Source of the DNA: Coriobacteriaceae bacterium AF08-21
Lineage (GTDB): Bacteria; Actinomycetota; Coriobacteriia; Coriobacteriales; Coriobacteriaceae
Direction: 5' to 3'
Assembly: GCA_027687465.1 (NCBI GenBank)
Contig: JAQCQR010000024.1
Span: 1 to 33,367 of the forward strand
DNA: 33,367 nucleotides
The notes below the pieces were generated by a model. It was not told the DNA's origin. It saw nothing but the letters and a program-made list of their open reading frames with translations, and did not search any database. A program made the position numbers and the translations under genes. Of the stretch, positions 15,730-22,637 are shown piece after piece. Position 1 is the stretch's first letter, and every line of letters begins with the position of its first letter.

Positions 15730-16605
15730 CTAGTCGTGGAGAGCGGTGCCAAGGAAGTCGGCGTCGAAGGGCACGGCTTCGGCAAAGGCGTAGTCGCCGT
15801 CACTGGCGATGAGCAGGTAGTTTTCCTCGCCGCCAAACTCCGCATCGCCACATGGGACCACCCAGGCGTGGGCGAATACCTCGAGTGCCGTGGCAGCGCA
15901 GTCGCGCAGGAACGTCACGTCGCTCCCCTCGTTTGCGCTCACGATATTGGCAACGTAGATACCCCCGGGGTTCAGGCTGCCTCGCACCAAACGCAACGCC
16001 TCAACCGTCGCCAGCTCGCGTACGGGCTCGGCACCGCCAAAGCAATCGCTCACGACCACATCGTAGCGACGATGCCCCACGCTCGTAATGCCCAAATATG
16101 AACGAGCCTCGGCGGTTATCACCCGCAGGCGATCGCCCGCCGTGCGCTCCAGCTCGTCTAGGTAGAACCAGCGGCGGGCCAGACGCGTAATCTCTCCGTC
16201 ATACTCGATGACGTCCATGCGCAAACCCTCGTGCGACATCAGTGCAAACTTGGGATAGGCAAACCCGCCGCCACCCAGCATGAGCATACGGCTGATACCG
16301 TGACCATAAACGTCGCGCATCGCATCCTCGGCCTCAAACACGTCGTCAAACGCACGATAGTACGCAAAGGCGGGCTCAGCCCAACGCTCGCCAACGTAAC
16401 TCGCGCTTTGGTAGACGCCGCCTTGCACCAATACGCGGACTTCGTCGCCGCCCTCGTCGTGCACGCGCTTCACACGCGCCAACCCATTGCGGGTTCGCGC
16501 AACCTGCAGACAGGCAGCACGAACAGCGACAGCGGCCGCACCAAGCGCCGCGGCTCCCAGAGCAACGCCGGCAACGACGCCGGCAGAAACACTCGGCTTG
16601 TTCAT
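15730..16605 (-). CDS. Membrane-anchored spermidine-synthase-like methyltransferase-fold protein
   Basis: 291 residues. One N-terminal hydrophobic segment (about 8-32, Ala/Val/Gly-rich) is followed by a Rossmann domain of the polyamine aminopropyltransferase type: LMLGGGGFAYPK (108-119), an acidic VIEYD strand end near 136, and VVVSDCFGG. The aminopropyltransferase family transfers aminopropyl from decarboxylated SAM, but many bacterial members with a membrane segment have no proven polyamine activity. The gene abuts elp3 with no gap (ATG at 16605 against the elp3 TAG at 16608-16606) and has AAGGAG inside the elp3 end. It converges on the helicase gene with 25 bp between the stops. Confidence 0.75.
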   Translation of the reverse strand: MNKPSVSAGVVAGVALGAAALGAAAVAVRAACLQVARTRNGLARVKRVHDEGGDEVRVLVQGGVYQSASYVGERWAEPAFAYYRAFDDVFEAEDAMRDVYGHGISRMLMLGGGGFAYPKFALMSHEGLRMDVIEYDGEITRLARRWFYLDELERTAGDRLRVITAEARSYLGITSVGHRRYDVVVSDCFGGAEPVRELATVEALRLVRGSLNPGGIYVANIVSANEGSDVTFLRDCAATALEVFAHAWVVPCGDAEFGGEENYLLIASDGDYAFAEAVPFDADFLGTALHD

Positions 16606-18513
16606 CTAGAGCTCCTTTTGCAGATAAAGGCCATGGTCATAAAAACCAAGATGGCGATAGTACTCGCGCGTACCGATCGCGCTGATCACGTTGATGCGCG
16701 CATAGCCGGCATCCCGGGCAATCTCGCACGCACGCTCTACGAGCAAACGCCCCAACCCGTGATGCTGCGCCGCCTGGCCCTGGTCGCCCACGCGTGCCGC
16801 CATGCCATACACGTGCACCTCGCGAATCATCGCCTCGTCCGGCGTCGTCGGCAACTCGTCCGCATGCGCGGCAACAAACGAATGGTCGGGCAGCGACAAC
16901 CGCAAAAAGCCCGCGATCTTGCCCCGCGGCGTCACCCACTGCAAAAAGCGCTCGTAAGTCACCGGCGTCTCGTACGCCACTTCCTCATCAAGAGAAAGCT
17001 CATCCAAGTCGGCACCCGCGGTACTGATCTCGCGATAGCGAATCTCGCGCACCACTGCGCCTTCTCCACGAGCCGCCAAGCGATTCTCGACGAGCTGACG
17101 CAGGTTGGGCTTCTTGTTGCCCACCATAATGTCGTCGGAACTAAAGTCGCGGATCATGCGACTGATGCGGCAGAACGCCGGCGTCACCACGATGTCGTCG
17201 GCAAGCACATCGAGCAGCTCTTCCTCGGTATAGGGACGCCACTCGCCGCGCTCATAGCAGCCCACCAGACGCGAGCCCTCGATGAGCGCACACGGGTAGA
17301 CCTTGACCTCGTCGGGCATAAAGGCCCCCTCGGTCATAAAGCGCTCGTAGTCGCGCTTGTCCCCCTCGGGTGTGGCGCCCAGCAAGTTGAGCATAAAATG
17401 CGCATGGATCTTAAAGCCAAACAGGCGCGCAAGCGAAAACGCCCGCTCGATCTGCGCCACCGAAATGCGACGCTCGTTGATATCGAGCAGGTGCTGGTCG
17501 AGGCTCTGGATACCCATCTGAATCTTGGTGCAGCCCAGGCGGCGGATGAGCGTGAGGGCCTGCGGCGTTACGGCATCGGGGCGCGTCTCGATAACGAGTC
17601 CCACCACGCGATGCTTCGCCGTCTCGTTGATGCGTTGCCGCTGCTCAAGCTCCTCCATCGTTGCCGTCTGCCACTCGGTGACCTCGCCCCACGGCGTGCC
17701 GGGGCCGTACAGACGACGTACCGCACGGTTATAGCATCCCACGGCAGCATCCACACGCTCCTGTTCGCCGGCAACGCCGGCAGCGAGCTTGGCCTCGTCT
17801 GTCGCAATGCCGGCAACTCGATAGCGCTCGCGGCGCCCTGTTACCACCGGCGGCAGGGCATCGGCGGGAGCGTCATCGAGCAGGCGCCCCGCCTCGGCAC
17901 GGTTGATGCCCGGACGCGCCAACATGGGGTTAGCCGCCACACCAGCCACGGCATCGTCATTGAGCGCGCGGAAGAGCTCCGACATAAACCACGTCTGATA
18001 CCCTCGCGGATAATCGCTCCAGGTACCGCCGAGCACGATAAGCTCAATCTTATCGGTCGCATGCCCCATCTGCGAAAGCGCCGTCAAACGGGCACTCACC
18101 TGCAGATACGGGTCGAAGCAGTTTTGCTCCGCACGGGCACACGCCGGCTCAGCGTGCAGATAGCTCTTGGGCATGCGCAGGTCGTTGGGGCAAAACAGGC
18201 AATCGCCCGAGCACGGCCACGGCTTGGTAATGACAGTAATGGTCGCCACGCCCGAGGCCGTTCGGCGCGGCTTCATACGCAGCACCTGCAGCAGTTGACG
18301 CTCCAGCTCGGCATCGACATTCCACCCAGCCCACCGAGCCGGCTCCTCGCGCTTCACCCGCTGGTAGAACGGCAGCAGACGGCGCTTGGCCAGGTCGCGT
18401 TTGTCGGCACCCTCGCGGCGCGCCTCGGCATGTATCAGTTTGACGAGTGCCTTGTCGTCTACGGTCTCGCCGCGACGCAGAGCCTCGAGTATGTTCAAGA
18501 TAATCTGTTCCAT
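16606..18513 (-). CDS. elp3: Elp3-like tRNA wobble-uridine modification enzyme (radical SAM + GNAT)
   Basis: 635 residues. The N-terminal radical-SAM half has the cluster motif Cys 101, 105, 108 (CSGDCLFC, the CxxxCxxC Elp3 form), then the family block G-G-T-W-S-D-Y-P and a histidine-rich region. The C-terminal third is a GNAT acetyltransferase domain with QHHGLGRLLVERA as the acetyl-CoA loop and a terminal R-E-Y-Y-R-H-L-G-F. Elp3 makes the 5-carboxymethyl group on U34 of tRNA from acetyl-CoA. Length and domain order are normal for bacterial Elp3. ATG start with GGGGG just upstream. First gene of a two-gene unit with the spermidine-synthase-like protein. Confidence 0.9.
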   Translation of the reverse strand: MEQIILNILEALRRGETVDDKALVKLIHAEARREGADKRDLAKRRLLPFYQRVKREEPARWAGWNVDAELERQLLQVLRMKPRRTASGVATITVITKPWPCSGDCLFCPNDLRMPKSYLHAEPACARAEQNCFDPYLQVSARLTALSQMGHATDKIELIVLGGTWSDYPRGYQTWFMSELFRALNDDAVAGVAANPMLARPGINRAEAGRLLDDAPADALPPVVTGRRERYRVAGIATDEAKLAAGVAGEQERVDAAVGCYNRAVRRLYGPGTPWGEVTEWQTATMEELEQRQRINETAKHRVVGLVIETRPDAVTPQALTLIRRLGCTKIQMGIQSLDQHLLDINERRISVAQIERAFSLARLFGFKIHAHFMLNLLGATPEGDKRDYERFMTEGAFMPDEVKVYPCALIEGSRLVGCYERGEWRPYTEEELLDVLADDIVVTPAFCRISRMIRDFSSDDIMVGNKKPNLRQLVENRLAARGEGAVVREIRYREISTAGADLDELSLDEEVAYETPVTYERFLQWVTPRGKIAGFLRLSLPDHSFVAAHADELPTTPDEAMIREVHVYGMAARVGDQGQAAQHHGLGRLLVERACEIARDAGYARINVISAIGTREYYRHLGFYDHGLYLQKEL

Positions 18514-18531
18514 GCCCCCATTGTAAAGGCA

Positions 18532-18565
18532 AAGGCGCCGGAGCCGATCTCGGCTTCGGCGCCTT
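18532..18565 (-). terminator. Rho-independent terminator after the DUF4097 gene
   Basis: A near-perfect hairpin of about 15 bp (AAGGCGCCG with its complement; one G-T wobble) around an ATCT loop. Read on the minus strand it is followed by TTTGCCTTT. It ends the XRE/DUF4097 unit and insulates elp3, which starts 19 bases beyond. Confidence 0.75.
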
Positions 18566-18615
18566 CATCAAACAGCACGTCTAAGCATCTATGCTTGCGG
18601 ACCAGCCCGCAGCCA

Positions 18616-19515
18616 TCACTCCGGATCAAACGACATGTCGCCCGAACCGACCTCAAAACGATACGTGGCAGACTTGTCACCGTTATCGAATTCAAGATTC
18701 AAAATGGTCTCGCCGTCATAGCCAAGCGGAAGGAAATCGCTCTCGAAGTCGCCGCTGCCCAAGGTGAGGCTCGCCTTAAAGCCCGTCGAGTTCGGAACCG
18801 TCATTTCCACATCGCCCGAGCCCACACTCACGTCCATCGACTTCGCGGGGGCCTGGTAAAGCTCGAACGTCACATCACCCGAACCGACCTCAGCGCTGAG
18901 CGCATCAGTCACGCTGCCCGTAAACTCTACATCTCCCGCACCCAGGAAAAGATCGAAACCATCACAGATGACACCGGCAATCTGCAGATCGCCCGAGCCC
19001 ACGTGCGCGTTGACTCCCTTCAGATGTTCGGCAACACGGCGCGGCAGCTCGACCGTAACTGAGCGATCGATTGCTTTACCGTCATCACTTCCAAACTGGG
19101 AAACCTTGAGCGTCGAGTCCTCGACGGATGCGATGTTTTGCGTCGCGGCCTTGGAGGCATCCATACCCTCGGCAACGCGCCCCCGCTCGATAACGCGAGT
19201 CTTGTTGCCATCAACAACCTTGACGTCCACCGAAGCCGCATTGATATCGAAATCGAGGTAGCGGAACTCATCGGCATCAAAAGTCGTGCTCGAAAGCTGC
19301 TGAGGCCGAGCGGAATAGTTGCCGCCATCCAAAAGATCGTCGTCGTCAAGCGCATCGTCCATACCAGACAAGCCGGATACAACATCGTCGAGATTCCACG
19401 GACCATCAAAATGAATCAATGTCCGCGAAATGCCAAAGACAAGCCCAATGATGAGCACAAACGCTCCGATGCCAACGCCCAAGCGTACCTTGGATTCATG
19501 TGAAAGCTTCATCAT
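18616..19515 (-). CDS. DUF4097-type beta-repeat membrane protein with GSGD repeats
   Basis: 299 residues. One N-terminal membrane segment (about 11-29), an acidic stretch (DDALDDDDLLDGG), then a beta-helix-like domain with six units of [VL]-G-[S/A]-G-D-[LVFM] (VGSGD four times, LGAGD and LGSGD once each) at intervals of about 20-35 residues. This is the DUF4097/putative adhesin repeat. It is most likely exposed outside the membrane. The start overlaps the stop of the XRE regulator in an ATGATGA, so both are made together; the second ATG three bases on is equally possible. Similar regulator/DUF4097 pairs in Gram-positives are thought to act in envelope sensing, but no function is shown here. 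Confidence 0.8.
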   Translation of the reverse strand: MMKLSHESKVRLGVGIGAFVLIIGLVFGISRTLIHFDGPWNLDDVVSGLSGMDDALDDDDLLDGGNYSARPQQLSSTTFDADEFRYLDFDINAASVDVKVVDGNKTRVIERGRVAEGMDASKAATQNIASVEDSTLKVSQFGSDDGKAIDRSVTVELPRRVAEHLKGVNAHVGSGDLQIAGVICDGFDLFLGAGDVEFTGSVTDALSAEVGSGDVTFELYQAPAKSMDVSVGSGDVEMTVPNSTGFKASLTLGSGDFESDFLPLGYDGETILNLEFDNGDKSATYRFEVGSGDMSFDPE

Positions 19516-20228
19516 TCATCACCCTCTTTGGCAATCGGCTCAGCGGTAGTCGCGGTAGCCACGTCAGCATCAACCGAAGCGGAAACATTCTGAGCCCTAG
19601 CTGTCACCGGCGCCGGACCAACCTGGATATCCCCACGCGCCCAATCGCCATCGAGCGCACGTGCCAGCCAGTGATAGATGGGGATCGTAAAGAAAATCAG
19701 CGCGGCAAAGGGGCCGGCACCAAACGGGAACATCAGCAAAAAGAACAGCAGCCAACACACAGCCCAATACGGGAACGACTGGAACGGGCCCTTCACCGGA
19801 GTCGAGCCAACCGCACCGCCACTCGTCGCCTGCGCCGTAGCGGCATTGGCGGCCTGCGCGCTCCAACTTGCCGCTTGCGCCGCCTTGGCCGCAGCGTCAC
19901 TTGCCTGCGTTGCCGCCTCGGTAGCGCGTGCCGCCGCCTCGTGGGTGCGGGCACGCTCTGCCGCCTCGGCTTCGCGCTGACGGGCGCGGTCCTCGTTCTC
20001 AAACTCGATATCGTCTTCGATCTCATCGCTCGGATTGAGCAGCTCATCCAGACTCACACCATAGAGCTTGGCGAGCGAAATCAGGTTCTCGGTATCGGGC
20101 GAGCTCTCCGCACGCTCCCATTTACTGACCGCTTGGCGTGACAGTCCCAGCTTTCGCGCCAATCCTTCTTGGCTAAAGCCCTTGCTGCGGCGAAGGTCGG
20201 CGAGCCGCTGAGCAGTTTCTACATTCAT
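19512..20228 (-). CDS. XRE-family transcriptional regulator with C-terminal membrane segments
   Basis: 238 residues. Residues about 4-64 form a helix-turn-helix of the XRE type (GFSQEGLARKLGLSRQAVSKWE, followed by SSPDTENLISLAKLYGVSLDELL). An Ala/Glu-rich, probably helical, linker (about 80-140) leads to one or two hydrophobic helices (about 155-190) and a polar Ala/Val-rich tail. A DNA-binding head tied to the membrane suggests a signal from the envelope changes transcription. GGAGGAACC before the ATG is a strong SD. It is co-transcribed and overlapping with the DUF4097 protein, the obvious candidate for its sensor partner or target. Divergent from the methyltransferase gene. Confidence 0.85.
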   Translation of the reverse strand: MNVETAQRLADLRRSKGFSQEGLARKLGLSRQAVSKWERAESSPDTENLISLAKLYGVSLDELLNPSDEIEDDIEFENEDRARQREAEAAERARTHEAAARATEAATQASDAAAKAAQAASWSAQAANAATAQATSGGAVGSTPVKGPFQSFPYWAVCWLLFFLLMFPFGAGPFAALIFFTIPIYHWLARALDGDWARGDIQVGPAPVTARAQNVSASVDADVATATTAEPIAKEGDE

Positions 20229-20420
20229 GGTTCCTCCTATGCTTTTGCCAGCCGTGCCGCCGGACCGTTTTTGTTCTTAAGGCGCCTTGCACAGTTAAAA
20301 ATCTATCCGCCACCGCCAAAATCATGCCACCTATTCTAGTGAGATTTTTGACAACCGGCGGTTGCGGGCACATATGAGCTGCGGAAATGTGTCCAAACAA
20401 AGCAATGACCCACAGCTCGG

Positions 20421-20450
20421 TTGTCCCCGTTGCGGCGTTAACGGTAGTAT
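20421..20450 (+). promoter_or_regulatory. Candidate promoter of the methyltransferase gene
   Basis: TTGTCC (20421-20426) and TAGTAT (20445-20450) are 18 bp apart, 46 bp before the GTG. A second candidate -35 (TTGACA at 20348-20353, with CATATG 17 bp downstream) lies further up. The 268-bp gap to the XRE gene also holds the palindrome AAGGCGCCTT at 20279-20288. Confidence 0.4.
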
Positions 20451-20496
20451 GGTCGTACTGTTTATTCCGCACCGCCATCGGAGGGAGTTCCGCGCC

Positions 20497-21369
20497 GTGA
20501 ACCGCGATTTCGCCTCATCGCTCATCCAGCTCAACAACACGTTCTATCGCGAACACTCCGCCTCCTTTTCCGATACGCGGCAGGCCCCGTGGCCCGGCTG
20601 GGTGCGCACCATGGACATCGCGCTCGGGCAGCTCGAAGTCGCCACGATCGAGCATCCCGTCCGCGTCTTCGATCTTGCCTGCGGCAATATGCGATTCGAG
20701 AACTTTGCCGCCGGCGGCGCACTTGCCGCCAAGGGCGTCGATGGCGCAAACCCCTCGGCAGACGCCAGCTGCCCGTTTGAGTTCTATGGTGTTGACTCGT
20801 GTCAGGATTTGGCTATCGATGCGCACGGTCACGCCCTGCGCATTCCCAACCTGCACTTCCAGGAACTCGACGTGCTCGATGCCCTTATGAAGCTCAACCC
20901 CGCCGAGACACCCGACGTGCTTTTCGACGCCCCGCTCGCCGACATCTCGGTCTGCTTTGGATTTATGCACCACGTGCCGTCGTGCGAGTACCGCGTACGC
21001 GTGCTCGACGCTCTGGTGCGCCAGACGCGCCCAGGCGGCATCATCGCCATCAGCTTTTGGGAGTTTATGAACGACGAGCGCATGGCGCGCAAAGCCGTTC
21101 GCGCCGAGGCCCGCGCCGAGCTCACCCCGCCGTTTGAGGGTTACGATTCCGCGCAGTTTGAAGCCGGTGACCACCTCATTGGCTGGCAAAACGACCGCCA
21201 CGCCTACCGCTATTGCCATCACTTTGACGATCAGCAGATCACCGACCTGGTGCGCGGTGTCCGCACGTTCTACAAGAGCGGCGAGGTCCCCGTGCGCGAG
21301 CTTGAGCGTTTCCATGCCGACGGTCGCAGCGGCGAGCTCAACCGCTATGTGATTCTCAAGCGCCTGTAG
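20497..21369 (+). CDS. Class I SAM-dependent methyltransferase, substrate unknown
   Basis: 290 residues. SAM-binding motif I is VFDLACGNMRF (57-67), followed by an acidic-end strand (FYGVDSCQDLA), a motif IV-like ADISVCFGFMHHVP, and a motif with P-G-G-I-I-A-I-S-F-W. This is the Rossmann methyltransferase fold. I choose the GTG at 20497 because GGAGGGAG stands ten bases before it and the frame upstream to 20362 overlaps promoter elements. It is followed by trmB 119 bp downstream on the same strand; a role in RNA modification is possible but nothing proves it. Confidence 0.75.
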   Translation: MNRDFASSLIQLNNTFYREHSASFSDTRQAPWPGWVRTMDIALGQLEVATIEHPVRVFDLACGNMRFENFAAGGALAAKGVDGANPSADASCPFEFYGVDSCQDLAIDAHGHALRIPNLHFQELDVLDALMKLNPAETPDVLFDAPLADISVCFGFMHHVPSCEYRVRVLDALVRQTRPGGIIAISFWEFMNDERMARKAVRAEARAELTPPFEGYDSAQFEAGDHLIGWQNDRHAYRYCHHFDDQQITDLVRGVRTFYKSGEVPVRELERFHADGRSGELNRYVILKRL

Positions 21370-21488
21370 GTATCGGCGACTCGCCGCCGAGCCGCACCGC
21401 ATCTTTCGGGCAAACCATGCCCACCCTTTTTCAACCCATTGACGGAACGCGCCTGCAATGTGTTCCATACGTATGACCAAGGAGCCTC

Positions 21489-22328
21489 ATGGGAGCCGTC
21501 CACGTTCGCACACCTAAGAACTTTGTGCTCGAGGAGCGCCTGGAGCGCTACGCCAATGCGATTGAGACGAACCCCGAGTCTTATGCCGGGAATTGGCGCG
21601 AAGCCTGCGCGCCAGCCGGCGGCGCACCCTTCACCCGCCTTCATCTGGATCTGGGCTGCGGCAAAGGCACCTATCTGGTTGAGCAAGCTCGCCGCGAGCC
21701 AAACACGCTCTTTATCGGCATGGACCAGGAGCCCATCTGCATCGCCTATGCCGCACAGAAAATCTGCGAGCAGGGGCTGTCCAACGCACTCGTCCTGCCC
21801 CGAGGTGCCGCATCGCTGCCGCAGCTATTTGCCGCAGGCGAGCTCGATGCCATCACCATCAACTTTCCCACGCCGCAGCCCAAGGCCAAGTACGCCAAAA
21901 AGCGACTCGTCCATGTCGACCACCTAATGCTGTACCGTCCGCTCTTTTCAGCCGGTGCCACCGTCACACTGCGAACCGACAGTAAGCCATTGCGCGACTA
22001 CGCCTTGGGGCAGTTTGCCGCGGCCGGCTACGATACACTTTGGGTAAGTGACGACGTTCGCCGCGACCATCCCGAGCATCCCGAGACCGAGTACGAGTGC
22101 CGCACGCGCGAAATGGGTGCCGTCGTCTATGGCATTTGCGCCACACCCGGCGCGCAGCCCACCGACGAACAGCTCACAGCGGGTCGCATGCAGGAGCAAA
22201 GTCTTGCCTGCTACCTGCCCGATAACCTCGATGAGCTCACCTATGTGCCTCTGGGCATGGAAGAAGCCGTCGAGAACTTTAGAAACCGCGCCCGCAAGGG
22301 CAAGAAGCGCTTACCGCAGGAGTCCTAG
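21489..22328 (+). CDS. trmB: tRNA (guanine-N7-)-methyltransferase
   Basis: 279 residues. Motif I is LDLGCGKGTYL (53-63), FIGMDQEP follows as the SAM acidic loop, and NFPTPQPK (near 127-134) is a variant of the TrmB signature NFPDPWPK; a K-R-L segment follows it. TrmB methylates G46 of tRNA. The D-to-T and W-to-Q changes in the signature and a C-terminal extension of about 60 residues (from about 215) depart from the most common form, so substrate range may differ. AAGGAG lies before the ATG. The 21370-21488 gap contains no gene. Confidence 0.85.
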   Translation: MGAVHVRTPKNFVLEERLERYANAIETNPESYAGNWREACAPAGGAPFTRLHLDLGCGKGTYLVEQARREPNTLFIGMDQEPICIAYAAQKICEQGLSNALVLPRGAASLPQLFAAGELDAITINFPTPQPKAKYAKKRLVHVDHLMLYRPLFSAGATVTLRTDSKPLRDYALGQFAAAGYDTLWVSDDVRRDHPEHPETEYECRTREMGAVVYGICATPGAQPTDEQLTAGRMQEQSLACYLPDNLDELTYVPLGMEEAVENFRNRARKGKKRLPQES

Positions 22329-22393
22329 GGGCTTCTGATGGTCGCGGCATCGGCAGACAAGCGCAAATAAGCGCCAGCGAACGATCCTCAGAC

Positions 22394-22514
22394 CTAAGTG
22401 AGTAGACTTTTTAGCAATAGCCAAGCACAACCCGCATAGCGAAAACTAAAACCGCAGGTAGAGCCCTTACGCAAAAGCCATGTGCTCGCAATATCGCAAA
22501 TAGTCTACTCACTT
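22394..22514 (+). repeat. 121-bp repeat with terminal inverted repeats, copy 1
   Basis: Begins CTAAGTGAGTAGACTTTTT and ends TAGTCTACTCACTT, which are inverted copies of each other over about 14-16 bp. The interior shares CCGCAGGTA and a GTAR...TTAC mini-hairpin with the copy at 32091-32213. AGCACA near the left end can pair with TGTGCT near the right. It fills most of the 309-bp gap between trmB and the helicase gene (22329-22637), which otherwise holds only a CATAAT-like -10 near 22600. Confidence 0.75.
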
Positions 22515-22637
22515 GGCTAGCGACTACACTAAACGGCTGGGCAGAACGCCCATTTCCTGCATTTTCTTGCCTGCGAACGCATCGATGCGACGCTACGCCA
22601 TAATAGTTGGCGGACAATCGCGAGAGAAAGCAACCAC

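Noticed and set aside
13869..15851. A 660-residue minus-strand frame opposite the helicase
   Set aside because: Antisense to a helicase with all motifs; it also crosses the end of another gene. No SD or recognisable domain.
16231..19062. A 943-residue open frame on the plus strand opposite elp3 and neighbours
   Set aside because: It lies antisense to three well-supported genes with clear domains, crosses a terminator, and its product is low-complexity His/Arg/Ala-rich, a usual shadow of GC-rich coding DNA.
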